Under the pieces are notes generated by a model that made no database searches, was not told the origin of the DNA, and saw only the letters and a program-made list of their open reading frames with translations. This document shows, in pieces, positions 1 through 6,511 of a DNA stretch of 28,065 nucleotides (its first letter is position 1; each line of letters begins with the position of its first letter). The DNA lies in IMG/VR virus record IMGVR_UViG_3300046007_003217, positions 1-28,065 of that record. One strand, 5' to 3'. A program made the translations under genes and the position numbers. Source of the stretch: a virus.

Positions 1-595
1 GGGTCTGTGCGTCCGCAGAGGCAACAGCGTCAGCAAGCAAATCGCGCTCTGTCGTTGTTGCGGCCAAGGTGCGCTCGGCGCGCGCTAGGTTGGCCTCGGC
101 CTCGTCGCGCTGGTTCTCAGCCCTGCCCGCGCGCACGTCATTGTAGCCGCCCCAGAGCGCCACAGCGGCCAGCGCGCCGCCCCAGAGCATCCAGGGGCGC
201 ACAGCAAAGCCCGCGACCGCAGGGATGGCCGGGAGGAAGCGCTGCGGCTGAACCACCGGACGCCCTTCCAGCGCCGCCATCTCGCGCCGGATCATGTGAA
301 GCTCGTTCTCCTCGACCGTCGAACGGTTCGGGATTCCCAGCAGCACCGCCTCCCGCGCGCGCATCCCGGGTGCGGCCTGGATCAGCATAAGCCGCTGTTC
401 GTCGGTCATGGACGCCCCGGCCGCGTTGGCGTCGGCCATGAGGCCCAGCATGGTCCGCGTTTCCTGGGCGGTGACTTCCTGGCCCTCGGTGACGTGGCGG
501 CGGCGCCCCAGCGGGTCGCGCGCCTTGCGCCATGCGAACGCCCCTATCCGGCGCGCTCCACGGATGAGACGCGCAGGGACAGGGTGCATGGTCAT
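1..595 (-). CDS. Partial membrane protein with coiled coil, spanin-like (3' end outside window)
   Basis: Reading the minus strand from an ATG at 595 gives 198 codons without a stop, so the gene runs off the left edge. Residues 1-130 are soluble and basic. Residues about 134-151 (from WMLWGGAL onward) form one clear membrane segment. Residues 155-195 are Ala, Glu and Arg rich with heptad-like spacing, so probably a coiled coil. A membrane anchor followed by a periplasmic coiled coil resembles an inner-membrane spanin of the Rz type, which joins inner and outer membrane during lysis. The long N-terminal soluble part is not typical of Rz, so the name is an inference. The start overlaps the stop of the holin-like gene by ATGA, which supports a lysis cassette. 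An endolysin may lie beyond the edge. Confidence 0.7.
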   Translation of the reverse strand, partial: MTMHPVPARLIRGARRIGAFAWRKARDPLGRRRHVTEGQEVTAQETRTMLGLMADANAAGASMTDEQRLMLIQAAPGMRAREAVLLGIPNRSTVEENELHMIRREMAALEGRPVVQPQRFLPAIPAVAGFAVRPWMLWGGALAAVALWGGYNDVRAGRAENQRDEAEANLARAERTLAATTTERDLLADAVASADAQT

Positions 596-963
596 CTTAG
601 GGCCTCGTTGTTCACTAGGCCGCCCGTCGGCGAGGGCTCGGAAGGCGGCGGCGATGGCCCTTGCGAGCCAGAGCCAAAAGGGACATGGGGCGCCTGCCCC
701 GCCCGGATTTGTTCGACGCGCTCAATGCGCCGGTCGCGGAACAACGACACGATGAAGGGGATGACCACGCCCAGAAGCGACGCGCCGGCGGCTAGGACGG
801 CAGCAAGGCCGTTCAGGTCCACGCCGTCACCCGAGGCCCAGCGGTAGAGGCCAGTGCTCATGGCGTCGCCAAAGCGGATGAAGAACCAGACCAGCGCCAC
901 CATGAGCGCCATCGTCGCCAGCCGGGTCAGCGGGCGTGCGATCTGGTCGAGGAATTGCAGCAC
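592..963 (-). CDS. Holin-like small membrane protein
   Basis: This 123-residue protein has two strongly hydrophobic segments, about residues 15-32 and 52-75, separated by a short polar loop. A charged stretch (FRDRRIERVEQ) and a Pro/Ser/Gly-rich tail follow. Size and topology fit a class II-type phage holin, which makes holes in the inner membrane at lysis. No family-specific motif is recognised, so the role rests on topology and on its place before the spanin-like gene. The chosen GTG start at 963 directly follows the TAG stop of the HNH gene. A GGAGG lies 9 bases upstream of it, inside the end of the HNH gene. The downstream gene overlaps by ATGA. Confidence 0.6.
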   Translation of the reverse strand: MLQFLDQIARPLTRLATMALMVALVWFFIRFGDAMSTGLYRWASGDGVDLNGLAAVLAAGASLLGVVIPFIVSLFRDRRIERVEQIRAGQAPHVPFGSGSQGPSPPPSEPSPTGGLVNNEALR

Positions 964-1485
964 CTAGACATGCCTCCATGTTCTGCGTGCGCGAACCTCT
1001 CGAATTGTCTTGTGGTCAACGCCGAAAGATCGTGCCAACGCGCGGGTTGGCGCGTCGCTTGCTCGGATGCTGCGAACATCTCCTTCCGTCAGCTTGGCTG
1101 ACGTGTGTCTCTCGCCAGCCATGGTTCGGCGCTTCTGCGCCGCATCGCGCATGTTTTCTTTCTGCGAGCCCAGAAACAGGTGATCTGGATTGATGCAGGC
1201 TGGATTATCGCAAACGTGGCAGACGGCCATTCCTTCAGGAATTGGCCCGCGTAAGGTGGCGTAGGCCACTCGTGGCGCGCTCTGCCATTTGCCCTGAATT
1301 TCAATACTGCCGCGCTGAGTCCTAGGATTGCGCTTGCTTTGCCAAATCCAGCACCCATTCGCGGCAATAGTGACATTGGCCTTAAGCCGACACTCAAGTC
1401 CGCAATACAGGCTTGCGCCATAACCTTGATACGCTGCGCCGCAACGCTCACAGAGCCACGGGGTTGATTTTCGCGGAGTAACCAT
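964..1485 (-). CDS. HNH endonuclease, homing-type, with zinc ribbon and C-terminal HTH
   Basis: The 173-residue protein begins with a four-cysteine zinc-ribbon-like knuckle (C12, C15, C28, C32). It then has the HNH_3-type core: CHVCDNPACINPDHLFLGSQ at about residues 89-108, followed by the ENM motif with N111. The C-terminus (from SAKLTEGDVRSIR to RTWRHV) matches the helix-turn-helix tail common in free-standing phage HNH nucleases and probably gives DNA binding. Such enzymes cut DNA and often spread as homing endonucleases. It sits between a virion-accessory gene and the lysis genes, and its 60-base upstream gap is larger than its neighbours' overlaps, which fits a later insertion. No flanking intron ends are visible, so it looks free-standing. 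The start is an ATG with only a weak GAAGAA upstream. Confidence 0.88.
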   Translation of the reverse strand: MVTPRKSTPWLCERCGAAYQGYGASLYCGLECRLKANVTIAANGCWIWQSKRNPRTQRGSIEIQGKWQSAPRVAYATLRGPIPEGMAVCHVCDNPACINPDHLFLGSQKENMRDAAQKRRTMAGERHTSAKLTEGDVRSIRASDAPTRALARSFGVDHKTIREVRARRTWRHV

Positions 1486-1545
1486 CAGCCGATTCTTCGC
1501 TGATTTGCGGCGGCGCTCAACGCCAGCCTTCCGGGCGCGGTGGTG

Positions 1546-2409
1546 TCACGGCCAATCGCTTTCAGGGTCGAACGCCTCGATCTGCTCGCGCGTCGCCGCG
1601 ACGAGGAACGCCACCTTGGCGTCGCGCGCAGCCTCAACCTGACGCGCCAGCGACGCGATCAGCTCAAGCGCCTCTAGCTCGGCCTGCTTGCTCGGATCGT
1701 TCGCCCAGCGCCCCTCAGAGACGCCCAGCGTGAAATTGCGAAGCTCTGCGAGGCGGGCGTCGTCTGCCGGCGTGATCGCTGGCATCCGTACGATGGCGGC
1801 TTGCACGACAAGGCCAATCGCCGCCGTGCGCTTCTGATCGAGATTGTCGCCAAAGATGAACGCGCCGGACGCTTCGGACTCCGCGTCCTCGATCTCGGCC
1901 CCGAGCGAGTAGTCGTCTAGCTGGTTGGTTTCGAGGTAGTCGGCGTCGAGAATGTCGGACGCATCGTCTCCCTCAGCCTCACCCATTCCGCTTCCGCTTC
2001 CGCCGGAGACGGGATGGAATAGATCGATTGCGCCAGAGTCATCTTCTGGAGCCATCGGCTCTGCCGATTCTTCTCGGCCTTCAGCTTCGCCAGTTTCGCC
2101 GTGTGTCTCATGCGCCGGAATCTGCTCCGGTTCGGGCGCGGATGCAACGGGCGCGGCAATAGACGCAACCAGCACCGCAGCCGCTTCGTGCGGCTCGTCC
2201 GGGTATAGCGCCGGGTCCAGCCCCATCGCCGCCGCCTCGCTCTGTGCGAAGGCGGTGTAAGCCTTAACGTATGCGTTGCCGTCCGGCGCGCGCCCGCCAA
2301 CCAAGCCAGGCGCTACGTGACGCCCGCGCCACGGCGGCTTTAGCGTGGTCGTCCAGCCTGCCTCCGACAAGATGCGATCGGCTTCGGCTTCACTCTCTTC
2401 CCGCGTCAT
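1546..2409 (-). CDS. Acidic hypothetical protein, late-operon
   Basis: The gene is read from the ATG at 2409, which overlaps the previous stop by ATGA. The open frame continues 60 codons further upstream, but that part is Arg/His-rich shadow of the neighbouring gene. The 287-residue product has three visible parts. Residues 1-45 (MTREESEAEADRIL, then GRHVAPGLVGGRAPDG) look like a small folded segment. About residues 60-180 are strongly acidic and low-complexity (Glu, Asp, Ala, Ser). The C-terminal 110 residues are predicted helical, ending in EAFDPESDWP. The C-terminal part resembles Acb2- or DUF-like helical phage accessory domains only in general character, and no family is recognised. It follows two small fibre-associated genes. 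Confidence 0.75.
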   Translation of the reverse strand: MTREESEAEADRILSEAGWTTTLKPPWRGRHVAPGLVGGRAPDGNAYVKAYTAFAQSEAAAMGLDPALYPDEPHEAAAVLVASIAAPVASAPEPEQIPAHETHGETGEAEGREESAEPMAPEDDSGAIDLFHPVSGGSGSGMGEAEGDDASDILDADYLETNQLDDYSLGAEIEDAESEASGAFIFGDNLDQKRTAAIGLVVQAAIVRMPAITPADDARLAELRNFTLGVSEGRWANDPSKQAELEALELIASLARQVEAARDAKVAFLVAATREQIEAFDPESDWP

Positions 2410-2651
2410 GCTTGGCTCCGTTCGTATCGTGCGCCGGTCATGCAAACGAGTTCGCCGGGCGGGTTGCTGCTTGTGATGCGACCCTCCCACCAGCGCGCGC
2501 CCTCGTTGGCGGCTTCTTCTTCGTTGTAGCCTGTGAGCTGCACCGTGACGCCCTCGCCATAAGCCGGATGCGCCACATCCACGCGCCATGCGCCGCCGAG
2601 TGCTGTCACGCTCGCATACTCAAGCGGCGGCGGTTCTTGTTCTTCGTCCAT
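2406..2651 (-). CDS. Hypothetical 81-residue protein
   Basis: The start is an ATG at 2651, sharing one base with the TAA of the previous gene (TAATG). The stop overlaps the next start by ATGA. The protein opens with an acidic Pro-rich stretch (MDEEQEPPP). A compact part with alternating hydrophobic residues (WRVDVAHPAYGEGVTVQL) and a Trp-rich segment (ARWWEGRI) follow. The composition suggests a small beta-rich accessory protein, possibly associated with the fibre because of its place after the fibre gene. No family is recognised. The tight coupling on both sides makes it very likely to be translated. Confidence 0.75.
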   Translation of the reverse strand: MDEEQEPPPLEYASVTALGGAWRVDVAHPAYGEGVTVQLTGYNEEEAANEGARWWEGRITSSNPPGELVCMTGARYERSQA

Positions 2652-3016
2652 TACGTGCGCTCCAGTGTGACGGCCTCGATCAGAGCGCCGCCGCTGTTGT
2701 CTTTGATGTTGAAAGTCGTGGTGTTGGGCGCGACGGCGATGTCGCTGCGGACGGCCAGCGTGTCGCCACCCGTCAGCGCGAGCGTTAGCCCTTCGGTGAT
2801 CGTCGCAAAGGCGCCGCCGTTCTTGCTGTACTGCACCGAAACAGTGATGCCGCCGATGCTCTCAAACAGCGCCGTGCCGCTCCCGCTGACAGTGCGCGTC
2901 GCTGACGTTACCGGCGTTGATGCGCTTGTGGTGGTGAGCACGCCAGAGAATGAGAACCCCGGCACCGGCGCGGAGCCCGCCTTCATCGTCGCAGCGATGG
3001 CGCCAAAGAACGTCAC
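2651..3016 (-). CDS. Small beta-rich virion accessory protein downstream of tail fibre
   Basis: The 121-residue product is Thr, Ser, Gly and Val rich with an alternating strand pattern (TVSGSGTALF, ITVSVQYSKNGG, LALTGGDTLAVR), typical of an Ig-like or beta-sandwich phage structural domain. It starts at a GTG that overlaps the stop of the tail fibre gene (GTGA). Its beginning lies inside a three-unit TGACG tandem, and its frame becomes continuous with the fibre gene if one unit is removed. It may therefore be a detachable tip or decoration domain of the fibre. The family is not recognised; the structural role is inferred from composition and place. Confidence 0.75.
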   Translation of the reverse strand: MTFFGAIAATMKAGSAPVPGFSFSGVLTTTSASTPVTSATRTVSGSGTALFESIGGITVSVQYSKNGGAFATITEGLTLALTGGDTLAVRSDIAVAPNTTTFNIKDNSGGALIEAVTLERT

Positions 3017-3025
3017 GTCACGTCA
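3011..3025 (-). repeat. Three-unit TGACG tandem at the fibre stop codon
   Basis: On the minus strand the sequence reads three TGACG units in a row. It encodes the last residues (GDVT) and the TGA of the fibre gene, and the GTG start of the next gene. Removing one 5-base unit would give GGT GAC GTG ACG TTC, joining the two frames without a stop. Confidence 0.8.
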
Positions 3026-4209
3026 CCGTAAACGATGGCGTCGGAGTTGGTCTTGAACCGGATTGCGGCGCCGCTATAGACGGCGAGCGTGCGGCTCCCA
3101 GTGGTCGCCGTGCCGTGTAGGCGAAGCGTCATGCCGGTGGCCTGCGTGATCGTAATGGCCGAGCCAGACGAGTTCTCGATGAACACCCAAGTGTCTGCCG
3201 CGAACACGCCATCGTCGATGGTAACGCCGCCGCTGGCGTTCACTTGCTTGTTGGCACTCGCAACTGTCAGCGTACCCGCCGTTTCGGACGACACTGCGAG
3301 CGGCGCTTGCACCGGCGTAATGAACTGCGTCCGCGTCGTGGCGTAGTCCACGTACTTCGTGCCGTTCAGCGCAAATCCGATGTTGTTTGTGCCGATGACG
3401 TAGAAGCCGCAGTCAGGATCGGCCTGGAAGGAGATGCCAGGCCCGCCGACTGCGCCACTGCCCGCTTGAAACAATGGCAAGCCGCTGACGCCAAGAAGCG
3501 TGCCCGCAGCGTTGACGCGCCAACGCGAAGTGCCTCCCGTAGAGAAGTCCATCACGTCACTGCCGGCCATGTGAATGCCTGTGTTGGTATCCGTCGCACA
3601 GTAGAGCGCAGGCGAGCCTGCCGATCCAACAGCAACGCCAACGCTTGTCACGCTCGGCGTCAGCGTCAGGCTCACCGTGTCCGCTGCGGTGAACTGGATG
3701 AGCGGAGAGCCGGACGACCATGAGAGCGCTTCGAGGGCGGTTAGTGTGGCGTCCTGCGCTGTCGCACCCGTCTCCGGGTTCAGCAGCGCAAAGCAATCAC
3801 CGCTCGCCTCGTACATGACAAGATAGATGCCGCCCGACACGATGTCGTTGGCCGCAAGTGCTGCCTGCGCGCCACCCTTGCGGATGTTCTTGGCGCCCAC
3901 GCCGTCCACGTTGAGCGTAGCTGCCCCGGTGTTGGTGTGGTTGGCCTTGAACGCAAACGCCATGCCTGCGGCGTATGACGTGGCGATCGCCGCCACCGAG
4001 TCGGACGTGAAGGTGTAAGCGTTGGACGAGCCGCCCGTGGTCTTGGCTGCGCTGATCTGGTTGGCCCATCCCTTGACCGTCGCCATGAGCGCGCGCGCGG
4101 AATTGTTCAGCGACGCGGGCGACTGTTGCTCCGCAAAGTTGATGTTATCGTCGGCGCTGCCGTTGTCGCTTGCGGTCAATGACCACGCTTTTTGAATTCC
4201 AACGGTCAC
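3013..4209 (-). CDS. Tail fibre / receptor-binding-type protein
   Basis: The 398-residue protein has the usual make-up of a short phage tail fibre. The N-terminal part (NNSARALMATVKGW, residues about 34-47) resembles the start of many virion-anchored fibres. It is followed by Gly/Ser/Thr/Ala-rich beta-structured repeats (AATLNVDGVGAKNIRKGG). The C-terminus resembles triple-helix fibre domains seen in host-binding proteins (WVFIENSSGSAITITQ, LRLHGTATTGSRTLAVYSG). The probable role is attachment to the host surface at the end of the tail. It starts at a GTG with GGAG 9 bases upstream. That GGAG lies just after the U-tract of the terminator closing the previous operon, so the gene is expressed either by read-through or from a promoter not recognised here. 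The stop codon lies inside the TGACG tandem. Confidence 0.8.
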   Translation of the reverse strand: MTVGIQKAWSLTASDNGSADDNINFAEQQSPASLNNSARALMATVKGWANQISAAKTTGGSSNAYTFTSDSVAAIATSYAAGMAFAFKANHTNTGAATLNVDGVGAKNIRKGGAQAALAANDIVSGGIYLVMYEASGDCFALLNPETGATAQDATLTALEALSWSSGSPLIQFTAADTVSLTLTPSVTSVGVAVGSAGSPALYCATDTNTGIHMAGSDVMDFSTGGTSRWRVNAAGTLLGVSGLPLFQAGSGAVGGPGISFQADPDCGFYVIGTNNIGFALNGTKYVDYATTRTQFITPVQAPLAVSSETAGTLTVASANKQVNASGGVTIDDGVFAADTWVFIENSSGSAITITQATGMTLRLHGTATTGSRTLAVYSGAAIRFKTNSDAIVYGDVT

Positions 4210-4222
4210 TTACGTTTGCTCC

Positions 4223-4250
4223 AAAGAAAAAGCCCCGCCGAAGCGGGGCT
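4223..4250 (-). terminator. Intrinsic terminator with cUUCGg loop, end of ejection-protein operon
   Basis: On the minus strand an 8-base-pair stem, AGCCCCGC paired with GCGGGGCT, closes a TTCG loop and is followed at once by TTTTCTTT. This is a textbook rho-independent terminator. The GGAG used by the downstream tail fibre gene begins two bases or less beyond the T-tract. Confidence 0.9.
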
Positions 4251-4274
4251 GGGGTGCAGCGATGGGGACATGTG

Positions 4275-4427
4275 TTAGCGGGGCGTCACGTTTCGCAGGC
4301 GCTTCTGTCGCCGCGCGTCGCGCCAATCCAAAATGGCATTCACAAGCCAGTAACCAAGCCCGATGCCAGCCATGACTGCCACGGGCCTGATGTAGGTGTA
4401 GGCAAAATGGGGGTCATCGAACATCAT
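4275..4427 (-). CDS. Small single-pass membrane protein, 50 residues
   Basis: This short gene starts at an ATG that overlaps the stop of the large ejection-type gene by ATGA and ends in TAA 25 bases before the terminator. The product begins with a short polar part (MMFDDPHFAYTYI). It then has one hydrophobic segment of about 18 residues (AVMAGIGLGYWLVNAIL) and a basic tail (DWRDARRQKRLRN), predicting a cytoplasmic C-terminus. It is the last gene of its operon. It could be a holin-like or antiholin-like protein or a small membrane accessory used at DNA entry. Nothing decides between these. Confidence 0.7.
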   Translation of the reverse strand: MMFDDPHFAYTYIRPVAVMAGIGLGYWLVNAILDWRDARRQKRLRNVTPR

Positions 4428-6511
4428 GCGAAGAACTCGAATGGAGCAAACCCGAGCGCGTTAACGCCGCCCATCTGCAAAGCTTGCACGCCTGCGCGCG
4501 AGCGTAAATCTCGCTGCTCTTGCGCACGCCTAAGCGCCCTGGAAAGAAGGCCGCGCTGCTGCGCGAACTGCTGAATATTTGCAGGCGCGCCTTGGCCTGT
4601 CAAAGGCGTGCGCAGCAAGTCCAGAACGTCTGTAGCCAGTTGCTCGTCGTAGCGGGCCTGCGCATCGCGTCCAAGCGCCCTGCGAACCCGCGCAATCGGC
4701 GTGCCGTCAGCGCCAAACATTTGGTCCGCGCCCTGAAGCTTGTCTGCGGTCGGAGAGCCGCGCCCGATATTGGTGTCCGCGTAGTTCTGGAAGAGCCTAC
4801 GCTCGTAATCCAGCGTTCGCATGACACGGTTTAGCCGCGCCTCGCCGCCAAAGATAGCCCGCAGATTGTTGCGCTTGGCTTCGTTACCAATGAGCGCCCG
4901 CAGCACATCGGAACGACCCGTTCCGGTGTCCGCACGAGCGAGCTGCTGGCGCAGGCCAGAGATTGCCGCGTTGCGCGCCGCTTCGCGTTCGCTCTCTGAC
5001 ATGCGCGCCATGCGACGAGCGAAGTCCGCGAGATCGACCTCGCCGCCATCCATGCGCGACGCCTGCTCGCCAAAGCGCCACGCAGAGCGCAGACGCTCCG
5101 TGCCAGCAAACTGGCTCATCGCTTGGCCGTAAGGGCTCTGGCGACCGCCCAGAAGATTGATAACCGAGCGATTGACCATCTGGTCATCGGCCACCATCTC
5201 GGCCACCGCCGAGCCGCGTGGCGCTGCAAGGGGCGTCATTTGCGCGGCCTTGTAGAGCGCGCTAACCTCTGCGCTGACGTTCTCTTGAAGCTTATGCCAG
5301 AAGCGCGGCGAACGCATGATCTCCGCATCCGTCGCATTTGGATTGCCAAGCGCTCGGCGCATTGACTCGCGCGCCTCGTCGACCGCAGCCTTAAACCTTG
5401 CCCCAGACCGGCTGTTGAACGAAACGAAGTCCCGAAGCTCGCGCGGGACAGCTTGCACGGTCTGACGCATCGCCTCCTCGAACAGCGGCGCCGACTCCGT
5501 GCGCTGCACCTCGTCTAACTCATCCCAGGTCTGCGCTACCGTGCGGCGCTGTCCACCGCCCAGATCGCGCACAAGCGCGGCCTCAACACGCTCACGAGCG
5601 CCCGCATTGCGCTGCTCAAGCGCCTGTTGCATCGCGCGGCGTCCAGCGCTCGGCCGAGCGCCTGCGACCATCGCCATGTTCGTTCCAGCCTCATCCAGAA
5701 CATCCATGACCATCGGGTTAGAGCCGGGGGAAAATTGCTCCATACGCGCCAAACCACGGCGGCGGCGCTCTAGTTCTTGCTCAACGCTGATCCCGCGCCG
5801 CGCCGCCTCTTCTGGAATGTCAGAGCGATTGATTGCCCGCCCAAGCTCTTGTGCGGCGCGTTCGGCTGGGTCCATCATCGGAGAGATGGCTGAGCGCCAT
5901 GCGTGCGCCGCGCCCATGCCGACGCCCTGGAACGCCGCGCCCGTAACGCCGCCCAGCGCGGCGCCGCCCAAGGCTCCCATCGCGCGATTGCCCAGACCTT
6001 CGGCGTCCAGGCGGTCATCATTGTCGGAGCCCGCTCCATAGACCGCGCCAAAGCCTGCACCAGAACCGCCAGCCGCCATGATGCGCTGAGCGGGCGTAAG
6101 GTTGCGGAGCGCGCTTGCCCCCGCTGCTGCGCCGCGCGCCCCGCGCGCCGCAAGACCGATTGCGCCGCCAAGCGGCAGCGATCCGGCAATGGCGCCGCCA
6201 AGAGCCGAGCCCGCGTGATACTGCCATGCGTCGCGCAAGCGCTGGCGTGAACGCTCGGCTTGATTTGTGTACGCAGAGCCGAAGTCGCCGCCACTCAGAC
6301 TGGCGCCAATGCCAGCCCCAAGCCCCATGAGTTCGTCACCAAAGCCAAGGCTCAAAGAGTCGCCAGCAGACGAAAGAAACGACCCATACTCACCGCCCGC
6401 ACCTTGCAGGCGGTTTAGGCGACGCTCTTGTTGAATGTCAAAACGGGACGCGCGACCAGACGCGATGCGCTGCAATTCTTCGTTGCTGAAGTCATCCCAG
6501 CCGCGCGTCAT
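4424..6511 (-). CDS. Large internal virion / DNA-ejection protein
   Basis: The 695-residue protein has a polar N-terminus (about residues 1-60). A long Gly/Ala-rich zone with glycine-zipper character follows (about residues 65-210, for example SALGGAIAGSLPLGGAIG and MGALGGAALGGVTGAAFQG). The rest is a long Arg/Glu/Gln-rich helical region. Glycine-zipper plus helical bundle is the usual make-up of podovirus ejection proteins that enter the cell envelope and form a channel for DNA. No lytic-transglycosylase motif was seen. It is the largest product of the tail/ejection group and overlaps its neighbours by ATGA at both ends, so stoichiometry with the preceding 530-residue protein is probably coupled. 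Ejection role is inferred; the family is not named with certainty. Confidence 0.85.
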   Translation of the reverse strand: MTRGWDDFSNEELQRIASGRASRFDIQQERRLNRLQGAGGEYGSFLSSAGDSLSLGFGDELMGLGAGIGASLSGGDFGSAYTNQAERSRQRLRDAWQYHAGSALGGAIAGSLPLGGAIGLAARGARGAAAGASALRNLTPAQRIMAAGGSGAGFGAVYGAGSDNDDRLDAEGLGNRAMGALGGAALGGVTGAAFQGVGMGAAHAWRSAISPMMDPAERAAQELGRAINRSDIPEEAARRGISVEQELERRRRGLARMEQFSPGSNPMVMDVLDEAGTNMAMVAGARPSAGRRAMQQALEQRNAGARERVEAALVRDLGGGQRRTVAQTWDELDEVQRTESAPLFEEAMRQTVQAVPRELRDFVSFNSRSGARFKAAVDEARESMRRALGNPNATDAEIMRSPRFWHKLQENVSAEVSALYKAAQMTPLAAPRGSAVAEMVADDQMVNRSVINLLGGRQSPYGQAMSQFAGTERLRSAWRFGEQASRMDGGEVDLADFARRMARMSESEREAARNAAISGLRQQLARADTGTGRSDVLRALIGNEAKRNNLRAIFGGEARLNRVMRTLDYERRLFQNYADTNIGRGSPTADKLQGADQMFGADGTPIARVRRALGRDAQARYDEQLATDVLDLLRTPLTGQGAPANIQQFAQQRGLLSRALRRAQEQRDLRSRAGVQALQMGGVNALGFAPFEFFA

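Noticed and set aside
138-533. 131-codon frame rich in Arg, Gly and Pro on the minus strand
   Set aside because: It is a shadow of the spanin-like gene, which is open over the same bases in another frame and has the ATGA overlap.
2410-2589. N-terminal extension of the acidic 287-residue protein
   Set aside because: The extension overlaps the 81-residue gene, is Arg/His-rich and lacks a Shine-Dalgarno. The ATG at 2409 has the ATGA overlap typical here.
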